Of a stretch of 34,082 nt of DNA, positions 26,844-34,082 are shown piece after piece (position 1 is the stretch's first letter; each line of letters opens with the position of its first letter). Both the position numbers and the translations under genes were made by a program. This DNA comes from Gemmatimonadaceae bacterium (GTDB lineage: Bacteria; Gemmatimonadota; Gemmatimonadetes; Gemmatimonadales; Gemmatimonadaceae): positions 1-34,082 of the forward strand of contig JACDCY010000018.1 of assembly GCA_013817305.1 (NCBI GenBank). The letters are read 5' to 3'. A model generated the notes under the pieces. The model was not told the DNA's origin and searched no databases. It saw only the letters and a program-made list of their open reading frames with translations.

Positions 26844-28014
26844 TTGTCGCAGCGGCTCCGTCTTTGTACGCGCCGATCACCTGAGCGGCGATGACAAGCT
26901 GCTGAATCTCGGTCGTGCCCTCGTATATCCGCAGCGCCCGGATCTCGCGGTACAGCTGCTCCACGGGGCTGTGGGCGACGACGCCGCGCCCGCCGAGTAG
27001 CTGGAGCGCGTCGTCGATCACACGCTGAGCCATCTCGGTAGCGAACATCTTGGACATCGCGGCCTCGCGCGTGATGCGCGCCGCGCCCGAATCACGCGTC
27101 CATGCGGCGCGGTACACGAGCAGCGCCGCGGCATCTATGTCGGTCGCCATGCGCGCGATGCGTGCCTGCGTGAGCTGCATGTCGGCGAGGGCCTGCCCGA
27201 ACACGCGGCGGGAGGTGACGTGACGAAGCGCCTCGTCCAGCGCGCGCCGCGCGAAGCCGACTGCCGCCGCGCCAACCGCGCTCCGGAAAACGTCCAGCGT
27301 CCCGAGCGCGACCTTGAGGCCCCCCTCCGGATCGCCGACCACCCGGCCGGCCGGGACACGGCATGCGTCGAAGCTGAGCGTTCCCAGCGGGTGCGGCGCC
27401 ATCGCTTCGATCCGGTCGCTCACACTGAATCCGGAGTCGGACGCTTCGACGATAAGCGCGACGAACTTCTTCTCGGTGCCCTCGACACGGCAGAACACGA
27501 TGTACCAGTCGGCGATGCCCGCGTTGGAGATCCACGTCTTCTCACCGTCGATTATCCATGAATCGCCGTCCCGGCGCGCCGACGTGCGCATCGCCGAAAC
27601 GTCGGAGCCGGCATCCGTCTCCGATATCGCGAAAGCCGGGATGGCCTCCCCCCGCGCGATGGGCGGGAGGTACCGCTCCTTGAGCTCGTCGGATCCGAAG
27701 ATCGCTATCGGTCCCGCGCCAAGACCCTGCATGGCGAACGCGGACTCGGCGAGCCCCGATCGGCGCGCAAGGACCTCGCGCGCGATGCAAAGCGTGCGCA
27801 CGTCGATCCGCTCGCTGGCGCCGCCGTACGCCGCGGGCACGACATGTCGCAGCCAGCCGCCGTCGCCGAGCTGTCGCACGAGCGACTTGCATTCGGCGTC
27901 GACGTCCGTCGGGCGGCCGTCGGGGAGGTCGGCCGCCCATGATCTCAGCGCGCCCGCGAACGTCCGATGCTCGTCGCCGAAGAAGGGCCAGTCCAGCGGA
28001 TCGGCGTGCATCAA
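26836..28014 (-). CDS. Acyl-CoA dehydrogenase
   Basis: This FAD-dependent dehydrogenase has 392 residues, normal for the family. Visible are [15 protein letters not shown] and [14 protein letters not shown] (FAD and substrate loops), [30 protein letters not shown], and the catalytic-type glutamate in YEGT. The N-terminus is somewhat unusual, starting [19 protein letters not shown]. The ATG at 28014 overlaps the crotonase stop as ATGA. In this operon it may oxidise a cyclohexane- or alkyl-CoA intermediate after the reductive ring step. Exact position in the pathway cannot be fixed. Confidence 0.92.
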   Translation of the reverse strand: MMHADPLDWPFFGDEHRTFAGALRSWAADLPDGRPTDVDAECKSLVRQLGDGGWLRHVVPAAYGGASERIDVRTLCIAREVLARRSGLAESAFAMQGLGAGPIAIFGSDELKERYLPPIARGEAIPAFAISETDAGSDVSAMRTSARRDGDSWIIDGEKTWISNAGIADWYIVFCRVEGTEKKFVALIVEASDSGFSVSDRIEAMAPHPLGTLSFDACRVPAGRVVGDPEGGLKVALGTLDVFRSAVGAAAVGFARRALDEALRHVTSRRVFGQALADMQLTQARIARMATDIDAAALLVYRAAWTRDSGAARITREAAMSKMFATEMAQRVIDDALQLLGGRGVVAHSPVEQLYREIRALRIYEGTTEIQQLVIAAQVIGAYKDGAAATNA

Positions 28015-28820
28015 TCGCCCTGGAAGTCCGGCTTCTCTTTCTTCACGAACGCCTGGTATGCGCGCTCAAAATCGTTGGTCCGCATGCACTCGGCTTGCAC
28101 ACGCGCCTCGTAGTCGACGGCATCGTCGACGCTCATGTCCCACTCGTCGTGCAGCGCGCGCTTGGTGACCGCGTGCGCCGCAGTCGGTCCCTCTGCGATC
28201 GTCGCGGCGAGCGCAGCAGCGTCGTGCTGCAGAGCCTCAGGCGCGGCGAGTCGGTTGTAAAAGCCCCAGCGCTCGGCTTCCTCTCCGCTCATGGTCCGGC
28301 CGAGGAAGAGCAGCTCGCTCGCGCGGCCCTGTCCAATGATTCGTGGCAGGATCGCGCACGCGCCCATGTCGGCGCCGGACAGCCCGACTTTCACGAACAG
28401 GAACGCGACTTTGCTGCGCGCGGTCCCGACGCGCAGATCGCTCGCCATCGCCATGATCGCGCCCGCTCCGACGCACACGCCGTCGATGGCCGCGACGATC
28501 GGCTGCGGGCAGGCGCGCATCGCTTTCACGAGGTCCCCGGTGAGCTGCGTGAACTCGAGCAGCTTGTCGTAGCGAACCTCGTTCTTCACCTTCACGAGCG
28601 GGCCGATTATCTCGTGGACGTCGCCGCCGCTGGAGAAATTCCCGCCGGCACCGGTGATCACGACCGCACGCACGTCGGATTCGGCGGCGAGCGCCAGGAA
28701 GGTGTCGGTCAGCTCACGGTATGCCTCGAAGGTGAGCGGGTTCTTGCGCTCGGGACGGTTGAGGGTCACGGTCGCCACGCGGCCGTCCACCCGCCAGCCG
28801 AAATGTTGCGGGTCCTGCAT
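28011..28820 (-). CDS. Crotonase-superfamily protein (annotatable as enoyl-CoA hydratase)
   Basis: The 269-residue protein has the crotonase fold motifs [18 protein letters not shown] (oxyanion loop) and [18 protein letters not shown]. The two catalytic glutamates of enoyl-CoA hydratase align with I122 and F142 and are therefore missing. Instead [16 protein letters not shown] provides an aspartate (D151), reminiscent of the SFDAGYG aspartate of MenB-like members. It is thus likely to do other chemistry, for example C-C hydrolysis of a ring oxo-acyl-CoA. The ATG at 28820 shares one base with the SDR stop (TGATG). An upstream ATG inside the SDR gene was rejected. Confidence 0.88.
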   Translation of the reverse strand: MQDPQHFGWRVDGRVATVTLNRPERKNPLTFEAYRELTDTFLALAAESDVRAVVITGAGGNFSSGGDVHEIIGPLVKVKNEVRYDKLLEFTQLTGDLVKAMRACPQPIVAAIDGVCVGAGAIMAMASDLRVGTARSKVAFLFVKVGLSGADMGACAILPRIIGQGRASELLFLGRTMSGEEAERWGFYNRLAAPEALQHDAAALAATIAEGPTAAHAVTKRALHDEWDMSVDDAVDYEARVQAECMRTNDFERAYQAFVKKEKPDFQGD

Positions 28821-29566
28821 CAGACCTCCCCGCCGGCGACCGGGAGCGCGATTCCGTTTACCGCCGACGAGTTTGGAGCGCACAGCCACGCTACCGCGGC
28901 CGCGACCTCCGCGGAAGTCGTCAGCCGGCCCTGAGGGAGCGACTTGAGCAGGATTGCGAGCGCCTGATCCTTCGGTATGGCTTTAGCAGTCGCGATGTTG
29001 AGGACCGCCGCCTGCGCGAGATCCGTGTCCGTGTATCCCGGGCACACAGCGTTGACGGTCACGCCGCGCCCCGCCGTTTCAAGAGCGAGCGCGCGGGTGA
29101 GGCCGAGCACCCCGTGCTTGGCCGCGCAATACGCGGACATCGTCCGATAGCCGCGTAGCGCGGCTGTTGACGCGATGTTGACGACCCGGCCCGCGCCCGC
29201 GGCGAGCATTGCCTCGAGGACGCGCGACGTGCACAGGTACGTGCCCGTGAGGTTCACCGCGAGCGTCCAGTCCCACAGCTCCCTGTCCGTGTCCATGAAC
29301 GCGGCGCTCTCACCCCCGCCCGCGTTGTTCACGAGGACGTACGCATCACCGTGCGCGGCGGCGGCGGTGGCGAACGCATCGGTAACCGCCTTCTCGTCGG
29401 AGACGTCGCACTCGACGGCGAGCGCCGGCACGCCATACCGCTGGCGGAGGTCTTCAGCGCTCCGGTCGAGCGTGGCTTTCGTGCGTCCCATCACCGTCAC
29501 GGCCGCGCCGCGCGCCGCGAGCGCTTCGGCCACAGCCGCTCCGATTCCGCGTCCGCCGCCGGTCAC
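28820..29566 (-). CDS. Short-chain dehydrogenase/reductase, 5' end disturbed
   Basis: This classical SDR is at least 248 residues: TGGGRGIG (cofactor), NNAGGGES, the catalytic set S in [10 protein letters not shown] and YCAAKHG (YxxxK), and [12 protein letters not shown]. It would act on a hydroxy or oxo ring-derived CoA intermediate. The only standard start is GTG at 29566, which would begin within the first Rossmann turn. The reading frame extends upstream through [12 protein letters not shown], the normal N-terminus, back to the monooxygenase TGA at 29638-29636 with no ATG, GTG or TTG. An ATG overlapping that stop (29639, ATGA) is in another frame. A one-base indel near 29600 would restore a normal coupled start. 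Confidence 0.82.
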   Translation of the reverse strand: MTGGGRGIGAAVAEALAARGAAVTVMGRTKATLDRSAEDLRQRYGVPALAVECDVSDEKAVTDAFATAAAAHGDAYVLVNNAGGGESAAFMDTDRELWDWTLAVNLTGTYLCTSRVLEAMLAAGAGRVVNIASTAALRGYRTMSAYCAAKHGVLGLTRALALETAGRGVTVNAVCPGYTDTDLAQAAVLNIATAKAIPKDQALAILLKSLPQGRLTTSAEVAAAVAWLCAPNSSAVNGIALPVAGGEV

Positions 29567-29635
29567 GATTGCGTGCCGGCCTTCGAGGTACCGCTCGTCA
29601 GCGTTGATGGCTCGCCGGGGTGAGAGTGTTGGACC

Positions 29636-31957
29636 TCATTGCATGGCGCGGCGGCGCTCGATCTCGCGCCGAAGCTGCACGCCGCCTTGATAGTATTGCC
29701 TGGGCCACTCGCTCGCAGCGTACCCCTGCTCGGTCGCGGCGCGGAGCGTCCAATGCGGGTCGCTGAGATGCGGACGCCCTATCGCGACGAGATCGGCGCG
29801 CCCGGAGGCGATGATTCCGTTCGCCTGGTCCGCCTCCGTGACGTTGCCGACCGCGATAGTCGGAACGCGCGCCTCGTTGCGGATCCTGTCGCTGTGCGGA
29901 GTCTGGAACATGCGGCCGAACACCGGCTTGGCGTCACTCGTCGTCTGCCCCGTCGAGACGTGGATGATGTCGGCGCCGGCGTCCACGAAAGCCCTGGCGA
30001 TCGCGAGCGAGTCCGCCTCGGACAGACCGTCTTCCGTCCAGTCAGTCGCGGAGACGCGGACCGACATCGGGCGATCGTCCGGCCAGGCGGCGCGCATCGC
30101 GGCGAACACTTCCAGCGGATAGCGCAGCCGATTCTCCACGCTCCCGCCATACTCGTCGGTGCGCGCGTTGCTCACCGGGGTGAGGAAGCTCGACAGCAGG
30201 TAGCCGTGGGCGCAGTGCAGCTCGATCATGTCGAAGCCCGCATCGACGGCCATCCGCGAGGCGCGCACGAAGTGATCGCGCACCGTGTCCATCTCGGAGC
30301 GCGTCATCTCCCGCGGCGCGGGTAGCGAGTCGCAATAGGCGATCGGGGACGGGCCGATGATCTGCCAGCCATCGCTCTCCAACGGCTGGTTCTCTCCGCC
30401 CTCCCACGGCAGGCAGGTCGAGCCCTTCCGTCCGGAGTGGCCGAGCTGAAGGCAGATCTTCGCCGGCGACCACTCGTGCACGAACTCCGTGATCCCCTCC
30501 CAGCGTTCGACATGCTCGGCCGCGTACATGCCCGTGCAGCCGAGCGTGATGCGCGCTTCGGGAGAGACGCAGGTCATCTCCGTAGTTAGCAGTCCCGCGC
30601 CGCCCAGCGCGCGCGCGCCCAGGTGCACGAGGTGGAAGTCGTTCGGCGTGCCGCCCTGCGCGGAGTACATGTCCATCGGCGACAGCACGATGCGGTTCAC
30701 GAGCGTCATGCCGCGCAGGCGGTACGGAGTGAACATCGGCGGCGGCGCGCGCTCGTCGTCGGCGCTGGCCGAATCGCCCGGCGTGTGTCCGGCTTCCGCG
30801 CGGCTGGCGAACCATCGCTCCATTCCCGCGACGTATTTCGTATCGCGAAGACGGAGATTCTCGTGGCTTACGCGCTGGCTCCTGGTAAGCAGGCTGTACG
30901 CGAACTGCTCGGGCTCGAGATGGACGTAACGCTGGACGTGCTCAAACCACTCCATCGAGTTGCGAGCGGCGTTCTGGAGTCGAAGCGCTTCGATGGAGCG
31001 TTCGTCCTGGTACCGGGCCAGGGCGGCCGGTACCGTTTCTTCCGACGACAGGGCACGCGCCAGCGAAATCGCGTCTTCCATGGCCAGCTTGGTGCCGGAG
31101 CCGATGGAGAAGTGGGCGGTGTGCGCCGCGTCGCCGGCGAGCGCGACGTTGCCGTGGTACCAGCGCGCGTTGCGGACGCGGGTGAACGTCATCCACGGCG
31201 CAGCGGTCGTGCGCGTGTCGTTGGAGATGAGGCGGTGGCCCTGCAGCCATTCCCCGAACATCTGCTCGCACGCCGCGATGGTCTGGGCCATGTCCATTCT
31301 GTCGAAGCCCGCCGCGCGCCAGGACGTCGCGTCGCACTCCACGATGAACGTCGAGGTGGTCTTGTCGAAGCGGTAGCAGTGCGCCTGAAAGACTCCGTGC
31401 TCGTTCTCGACGAAGAAGAAGGTGAAGGCGTCGAATGGGAGTGTGGTGCCGAGCCAGATGAACCGCGTGGTCCGCGTGTCAAGGTCCGGCTCGAGCTCGC
31501 GCGCGTACTCAGTGCGAAATGCGCTGTTCACTCCGTCGGCCGCGACGATCACGTCCGCGTCGCCGAGTCCGAGCCGGACGAGATCGGCCGTGTTACAGAC
31601 CTCGGCGCCGAAGCGAAGGTCAACGCCAAGCTCGCCCGCGCGGCGTTGCAGGATGCCGAGCAGCGTTTTCCGGCCGATCCCGCTAAAGCCGTGCCCGCCC
31701 GACGTGATACGTCGCCCGCGTACGACGATGTCTATGTCGTCCCAGTGCGCGAAGTTCCCGGTGATCTCGCGGTACGTTGGCTCGTCGGCGACGCGGAAGT
31801 TCTCCAGTGTCTGGTCGGAGAAGACCACTCCCCACCCGAACGTGTCGTCCGCCCGGTTGCGCTCGAGGACCGTGACCTGGTGCGCGGGATCAGCCTGCTT
31901 GAGGAGCAGCGCCGTGTACAGTCCGGCCGGCCCGCCCCCGACCACGACAGCCTTCAT
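29636..31957 (-). CDS. Fused flavin monooxygenase / old-yellow-enzyme reductase, 2-aminobenzoyl-CoA monooxygenase/reductase type
   Basis: The 773-residue protein joins two flavoenzymes. Residues 1-390 are a salicylate-hydroxylase-type FAD monooxygenase: [16 protein letters not shown] (dinucleotide fold), [12 protein letters not shown] (DG motif) and [21 protein letters not shown] in short form GDAAHT (275-280). After a linker (391-406), about 407-760 is an old-yellow-enzyme barrel: [37 protein letters not shown] and [12 protein letters not shown]. The 2-aminobenzoyl-CoA monooxygenase/reductase of Azoarcus has this layout and size and hydroxylates then reduces the ring. Single-domain salicylyl-CoA 5-hydroxylases lack the second half. 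The start is ATG 31957, 28 bases after the DHFR-like gene. Confidence 0.88.
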   Translation of the reverse strand: MKAVVVGGGPAGLYTALLLKQADPAHQVTVLERNRADDTFGWGVVFSDQTLENFRVADEPTYREITGNFAHWDDIDIVVRGRRITSGGHGFSGIGRKTLLGILQRRAGELGVDLRFGAEVCNTADLVRLGLGDADVIVAADGVNSAFRTEYARELEPDLDTRTTRFIWLGTTLPFDAFTFFFVENEHGVFQAHCYRFDKTTSTFIVECDATSWRAAGFDRMDMAQTIAACEQMFGEWLQGHRLISNDTRTTAAPWMTFTRVRNARWYHGNVALAGDAAHTAHFSIGSGTKLAMEDAISLARALSSEETVPAALARYQDERSIEALRLQNAARNSMEWFEHVQRYVHLEPEQFAYSLLTRSQRVSHENLRLRDTKYVAGMERWFASRAEAGHTPGDSASADDERAPPPMFTPYRLRGMTLVNRIVLSPMDMYSAQGGTPNDFHLVHLGARALGGAGLLTTEMTCVSPEARITLGCTGMYAAEHVERWEGITEFVHEWSPAKICLQLGHSGRKGSTCLPWEGGENQPLESDGWQIIGPSPIAYCDSLPAPREMTRSEMDTVRDHFVRASRMAVDAGFDMIELHCAHGYLLSSFLTPVSNARTDEYGGSVENRLRYPLEVFAAMRAAWPDDRPMSVRVSATDWTEDGLSEADSLAIARAFVDAGADIIHVSTGQTTSDAKPVFGRMFQTPHSDRIRNEARVPTIAVGNVTEADQANGIIASGRADLVAIGRPHLSDPHWTLRAATEQGYAASEWPRQYYQGGVQLRREIERRRAMQ

Positions 31958-31985
31958 AGCCGGTCAAGCGTGGCGGACCGACAGC

Positions 31986-32537
31986 TCACGCCGCCCGCGC
32001 CTTTCCCTTGCGCACGCGCTTCTTGGCGTCGGACCTGGCGACATCGTAGGTCAGCAGGACCGTGCCTGTCTTCATGTACACTCTCTGCCCAGTCAGTACC
32101 AGGCTGCGTCGCACCGACGGAGCCGGGAGGAGCGGGAGTCCGCCGCCCAGAAGAACGGGAATGATGGCGGGCTCGACTGTGTCGACACAACCAAGCGCGA
32201 GCAGGCTCCGGAAAAGCTCGCCTCCGCCAAACAACCATATGTCCTTCCCCGACTGAGCGCGCAGTTCTTGGATCGATTCCTCGATGTGATCCGAGACGAT
32301 CGTGACTTCTGGGTGGCTTGTCTGCTGCAGAGTCCGGGAGTACACGACGACCTTCATTCCGGGGAACGGCACGCCCGTGACTTCGAATGTCCGCCGCCCC
32401 ATGAGCAGCGTGTCGAATTCACTAGAGAGCGCTTCAAAGTTGAACTCGGGATCCATGACGATCCAATCGTACTCGCCGTTCGGGCCCGCGATGTATCCAT
32501 CGAGACTGCAGGCTACCTGATACCGAACTCGTCGCAT
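31986..32537 (-). CDS. Dihydrofolate-reductase-like (RibD C-terminal domain) protein
   Basis: The 183-residue protein belongs to the DHFR/RibD-C superfamily. It shows CSLDGYIAGPNGEYDW, FDTLLMGRRTFEV, PGMKVVVYSRTL, DIWLFGGGELFRSLL and PVLLGGGLPLL, which form the NADPH-binding core. Such stand-alone proteins (YwjB/YyaP type) usually have no proven role. The C-terminus is a basic tail (KKRVRKGKARAA). The ATG at 32537 has a strong AGGAGGAGG ribosome-binding site (32550-32542) that overlaps the stop of the upstream small ORF. It may have entered with the aromatic operon or be a separate gene read with ftsA. Confidence 0.88.
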   Translation of the reverse strand: MRRVRYQVACSLDGYIAGPNGEYDWIVMDPEFNFEALSSEFDTLLMGRRTFEVTGVPFPGMKVVVYSRTLQQTSHPEVTIVSDHIEESIQELRAQSGKDIWLFGGGELFRSLLALGCVDTVEPAIIPVLLGGGLPLLPAPSVRRSLVLTGQRVYMKTGTVLLTYDVARSDAKKRVRKGKARAA

Positions 32538-32541
32538 GTCC

Positions 32542-32550
32542 CCTCCTCCT
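32542..32550 (-). promoter_or_regulatory. Strong ribosome-binding site of the DHFR-like gene
   Basis: AGGAGGAGG on the minus strand is the strongest Shine-Dalgarno match noticed in the window, four bases from the ATG and overlapping the TAG of the preceding small ORF. It supports independent, efficient initiation at this gene. Confidence 0.7.
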
Positions 32551-32728
32551 ACTGTCTGCTGCGGAGCAGAGCTAGCAGCATGCCCAGAGCTGATAGAACC
32601 GTTGACCCCGCCGCCTGCGGAATGAACGAAATGTGGCGCCGGACTCCATTCCGGAGTTGCGCCACGAATCCAGCAGGTGACATGAACTTCGAGTCCTCAA
32701 GGAACCAGTCGTCGACATTGGCGAGCAT
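32549..32728 (-). CDS. Small ORF between ftsA and the DHFR-like gene, unknown
   Basis: This 59-codon frame starts at ATG 32728, 24 bases after the ftsA stop, and ends in TAG at 32551-32549 inside the next gene's ribosome-binding site. The product has natural-looking composition: an acidic-aromatic start (MLANVDDWFLEDSKF), a basic middle (RNGVRRH) and a hydrophobic C-terminal helix (STVLSALGMLLALL). The tail could be a membrane anchor. GGA about nine bases upstream is a weak ribosome-binding site. The placing, filling the gap almost exactly, supports a real gene, but no family was recognised. Confidence 0.55.
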   Translation of the reverse strand: MLANVDDWFLEDSKFMSPAGFVAQLRNGVRRHISFIPQAAGSTVLSALGMLLALLRSRQ

Positions 32729-32752
32729 CGCACGATTCCGGGCGTGGTATCC

Positions 32753-34006
32753 CTAGAAGAAATCCTGAAACCAGGTCTTGAACCGCCCCGCCACCTTCTC
32801 CAGGCCCGCCCCACCGATCTGCCGCCGGCGGATCATGCCGACGTTGCCGCCCGACGCCTTGTTCCCGCCGTAAATCGCGAGGCCCACCACCGTCGCAAAC
32901 CGCGGCGCCTCCACGGAATCGCTCAAGCCGCCGATGCTCTCACTCGGCACTCCCACGCGCACACCCATCCCGAATACATCCGCTGCGAGCTCGGCGATGC
33001 CCGCCACCGCTGAAGCGCCGCCGGTCATCACGAGGCCGCCGCTCAGCCTGTTCGCGTACCCGGCGTTCGTGATCTCCTGCTGAACGAGATTGAAGATCTC
33101 GTCCATCCGCTGATGGATGATGTGCGACAGCAGCTCCCGCGGTATCTGCCTGTCCCCCTGCGCCACGGTGCTCGGCAGCGAGATGACGTCGGTCGGATCA
33201 ACCATCGGCTCGTACGCGCAGCCGTGCCGCTCCTTCAGCTTCTCGGCGTCCGCCTGCGTCACCCCCAGGCCGTGCACGATGTCGCTCGTGACGCTGTTGC
33301 CGCCGTAGTTGATCGTCGCCAGGTGGCGGATCTTCCCCTCATGAAAGATCGCGATGTCGGTCGTGCCGGCGCCGAGCTCCACGAGCGAGACGCCGAGCTC
33401 GCGCTCGTCTTCGGTCAGCACGGCGAGCGCGCTCGCCAGCGGCTCGAGCACCAGCTCGCGCACGCGGTACCCCGCCCTCTCCACCGACCGCCGGAGATTC
33501 ATCGCCGGCGAGCTCCCGATCGTGACCAGGTACATCTCGGTCTCGAGGCGCGTGCCGATCATCCCGACGGGATCGCGAATCCCCTGGTTCTTGTCGACCG
33601 TGTACTCCTGCGGGATCGCGTGCAGCAGCTCGCGGTCCTGCGGGATCGGCTGCGCGCGCGCGACTTCGTTGGCGCGGTCCACGTCGGCCTTGGTGATCTC
33701 ATCGCCGTTCACGGCCACGATCCCCTTGCTGGTCATCGCGCGGACGTGCTCGCCGGCGATTCCCGCGTACACGGAATCGACCTGCGCCCCAGCCATGCGC
33801 TCGGCGTCCTGCATGGCCTTCTTGATCGAGCGGGTTGTCTCCTCGATGTCGGAAACGATTCCGCGGCGGAGACCCGTCGTGCGCGCCTGCCCGACGCCCA
33901 GGATCTTGATCGTCGAGCGGCGGCTCTCGCCTACGGCCTCACCGATGATGGCGGTCGTCTTGGCGGATCCTATGTCGAGACCGGCGACTATGCGCTCGAG
34001 ATTCAT
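32753..34006 (-). CDS. ftsA: Cell division protein FtsA
   Basis: FtsA is the actin-like ATPase that anchors FtsZ filaments to the inner membrane. The 417-residue protein has VAGLDIGSAKTTAIIGE (phosphate 1), the SHS2/1C domain around VDSVYAGIAGEHV, VELGAGTTDIAIF (phosphate 2) and LVMTGGASAVAGI (adenosine loop). A C-terminal amphipathic helix, LEKVAGRFKTWFQDFF, is the membrane-targeting sequence. The ATG at 34006 overlaps the ftsQ stop as ATGA. The usual downstream neighbour ftsZ is missing here; a small ORF, a DHFR-like gene and the aromatic-CoA operon follow instead. Confidence 0.97.
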   Translation of the reverse strand: MNLERIVAGLDIGSAKTTAIIGEAVGESRRSTIKILGVGQARTTGLRRGIVSDIEETTRSIKKAMQDAERMAGAQVDSVYAGIAGEHVRAMTSKGIVAVNGDEITKADVDRANEVARAQPIPQDRELLHAIPQEYTVDKNQGIRDPVGMIGTRLETEMYLVTIGSSPAMNLRRSVERAGYRVRELVLEPLASALAVLTEDERELGVSLVELGAGTTDIAIFHEGKIRHLATINYGGNSVTSDIVHGLGVTQADAEKLKERHGCAYEPMVDPTDVISLPSTVAQGDRQIPRELLSHIIHQRMDEIFNLVQQEITNAGYANRLSGGLVMTGGASAVAGIAELAADVFGMGVRVGVPSESIGGLSDSVEAPRFATVVGLAIYGGNKASGGNVGMIRRRQIGGAGLEKVAGRFKTWFQDFF

Positions 34007-34082
34007 TGGAGTCTGGCGATTACCTGATCACGATAGCGAAGGTCGAGCTCGGCGATCGGAAGTCCACGCCGTGCGAGGTCCA
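34003..34082 (-). CDS. ftsQ: Cell division protein FtsQ, C-terminal end (partial)
   Basis: The last 25 codons before the ftsA start read DLARRGLPIAELDLRYRDQVIARLQ in pieces: the ELDLRYRDQVIARL stretch is typical of the FtsQ/DivIB C-terminus (VDLRY..QVVVR). The TGA stop overlaps the ftsA ATG. The rest of the gene lies beyond the window. Identification rests on this short tail plus its position before ftsA. Confidence 0.8.
   Translation of the reverse strand, partial: DLARRGLPIAELDLRYRDQVIARLQ

Noticed and set aside
29636-31957. Simple salicylyl-CoA 5-hydroxylase
   Set aside because: The protein is about twice the length of such enzymes and carries a full old-yellow-enzyme domain, as in 2-aminobenzoyl-CoA monooxygenase/reductase. 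A salicylate role is not fully excluded.
21844-32728. Transposon- or phage-borne island
   Set aside because: No transposase, integrase, terminal repeats or tRNA-type attachment site could be seen at either edge, and base composition looks like the flanks by eye. Origin by ordinary recombination or rearrangement remains open.
32572-32814. 80-codon minus-strand frame overlapping the ftsA end and the small ORF
   Set aside because: It is arginine- and serine-rich in the wrong frame across the ftsA C-terminus. The alternative 59-codon frame in the gap has far better protein character.

Overview
The window is about 34 kb of visibly high-GC, gene-dense bacterial chromosome. Nearly all genes lie on the minus strand in long trains whose stop and start codons overlap (ATGA, GTGA, TTGA or TGATG). 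The gene set is chromosomal: division proteins, FtsY, RecG, AsnRS, MiaB and Alr. No transposase, integrase, phage gene, tRNA, rRNA or CRISPR array was seen. Gene style (secreted beta-barrel and lipoprotein pairs, many two-component sensors, a CoA-dependent aromatic pathway) suggests a Gram-negative, aerobic soil-type bacterium, possibly Gemmatimonadota. That placement is an inference from content, not from a marker comparison.

Layout, low to high coordinates. (1) 1-11768, minus strand. The transcript order is alr, deoB, cdd, a lipoprotein, a beta-barrel-like protein, a receiver-kinase and miaB. After a 180-bp gap with a palindromic repeat come comEC, a small HExxH protein, fbp and the start of a methylmalonyl-CoA mutase that runs off the window. 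(2) 11769-16121. A divergent region holds heptameric repeats, followed by mazG (+), asnS (-), and a membrane sensor kinase plus lipoprotein pair (+). (3) 16118-21611, minus strand. The order is ftsZ, an M23 peptidase, a 180-bp spacer with a strong candidate structured RNA, ftsY and recG. (4) 21844-31957, minus strand. This is a nine-gene aromatic-CoA degradation operon. (5) 31986-34082, minus strand. The order is ftsQ (3' end), ftsA, a 59-codon small ORF and a dihydrofolate-reductase-like gene.

The most striking point is the arrangement of blocks 3-5. ftsQ-ftsA and ftsZ, normally adjacent in the division cluster, are separated by about 11 kb. The intervening genes encode a benzoate/anthranilate-type CoA ligase, a fused flavin monooxygenase/old-yellow-enzyme protein, an SDR, an atypical crotonase, an acyl-CoA dehydrogenase, a RidA-like protein, a thiolase, a 3-hydroxyacyl-CoA dehydrogenase and an amidohydrolase. 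This set matches the aerobic 2-aminobenzoyl-CoA (anthraniloyl-CoA) route: CoA activation, ring hydroxylation and reduction in one fused enzyme, then beta-oxidation-like ring opening. All these genes share the orientation of ftsA and ftsZ, so transcription from the division cluster could run into them.

Other points are the pseudoknot-capable inverted-repeat element before ftsY, three intergenic regions of heptameric repeats (two mirrored into hairpins), a probable 5' frameshift or missing start in the SDR gene, a probable CTG start in the mutase, and loss of the catalytic glutamates in the crotonase.
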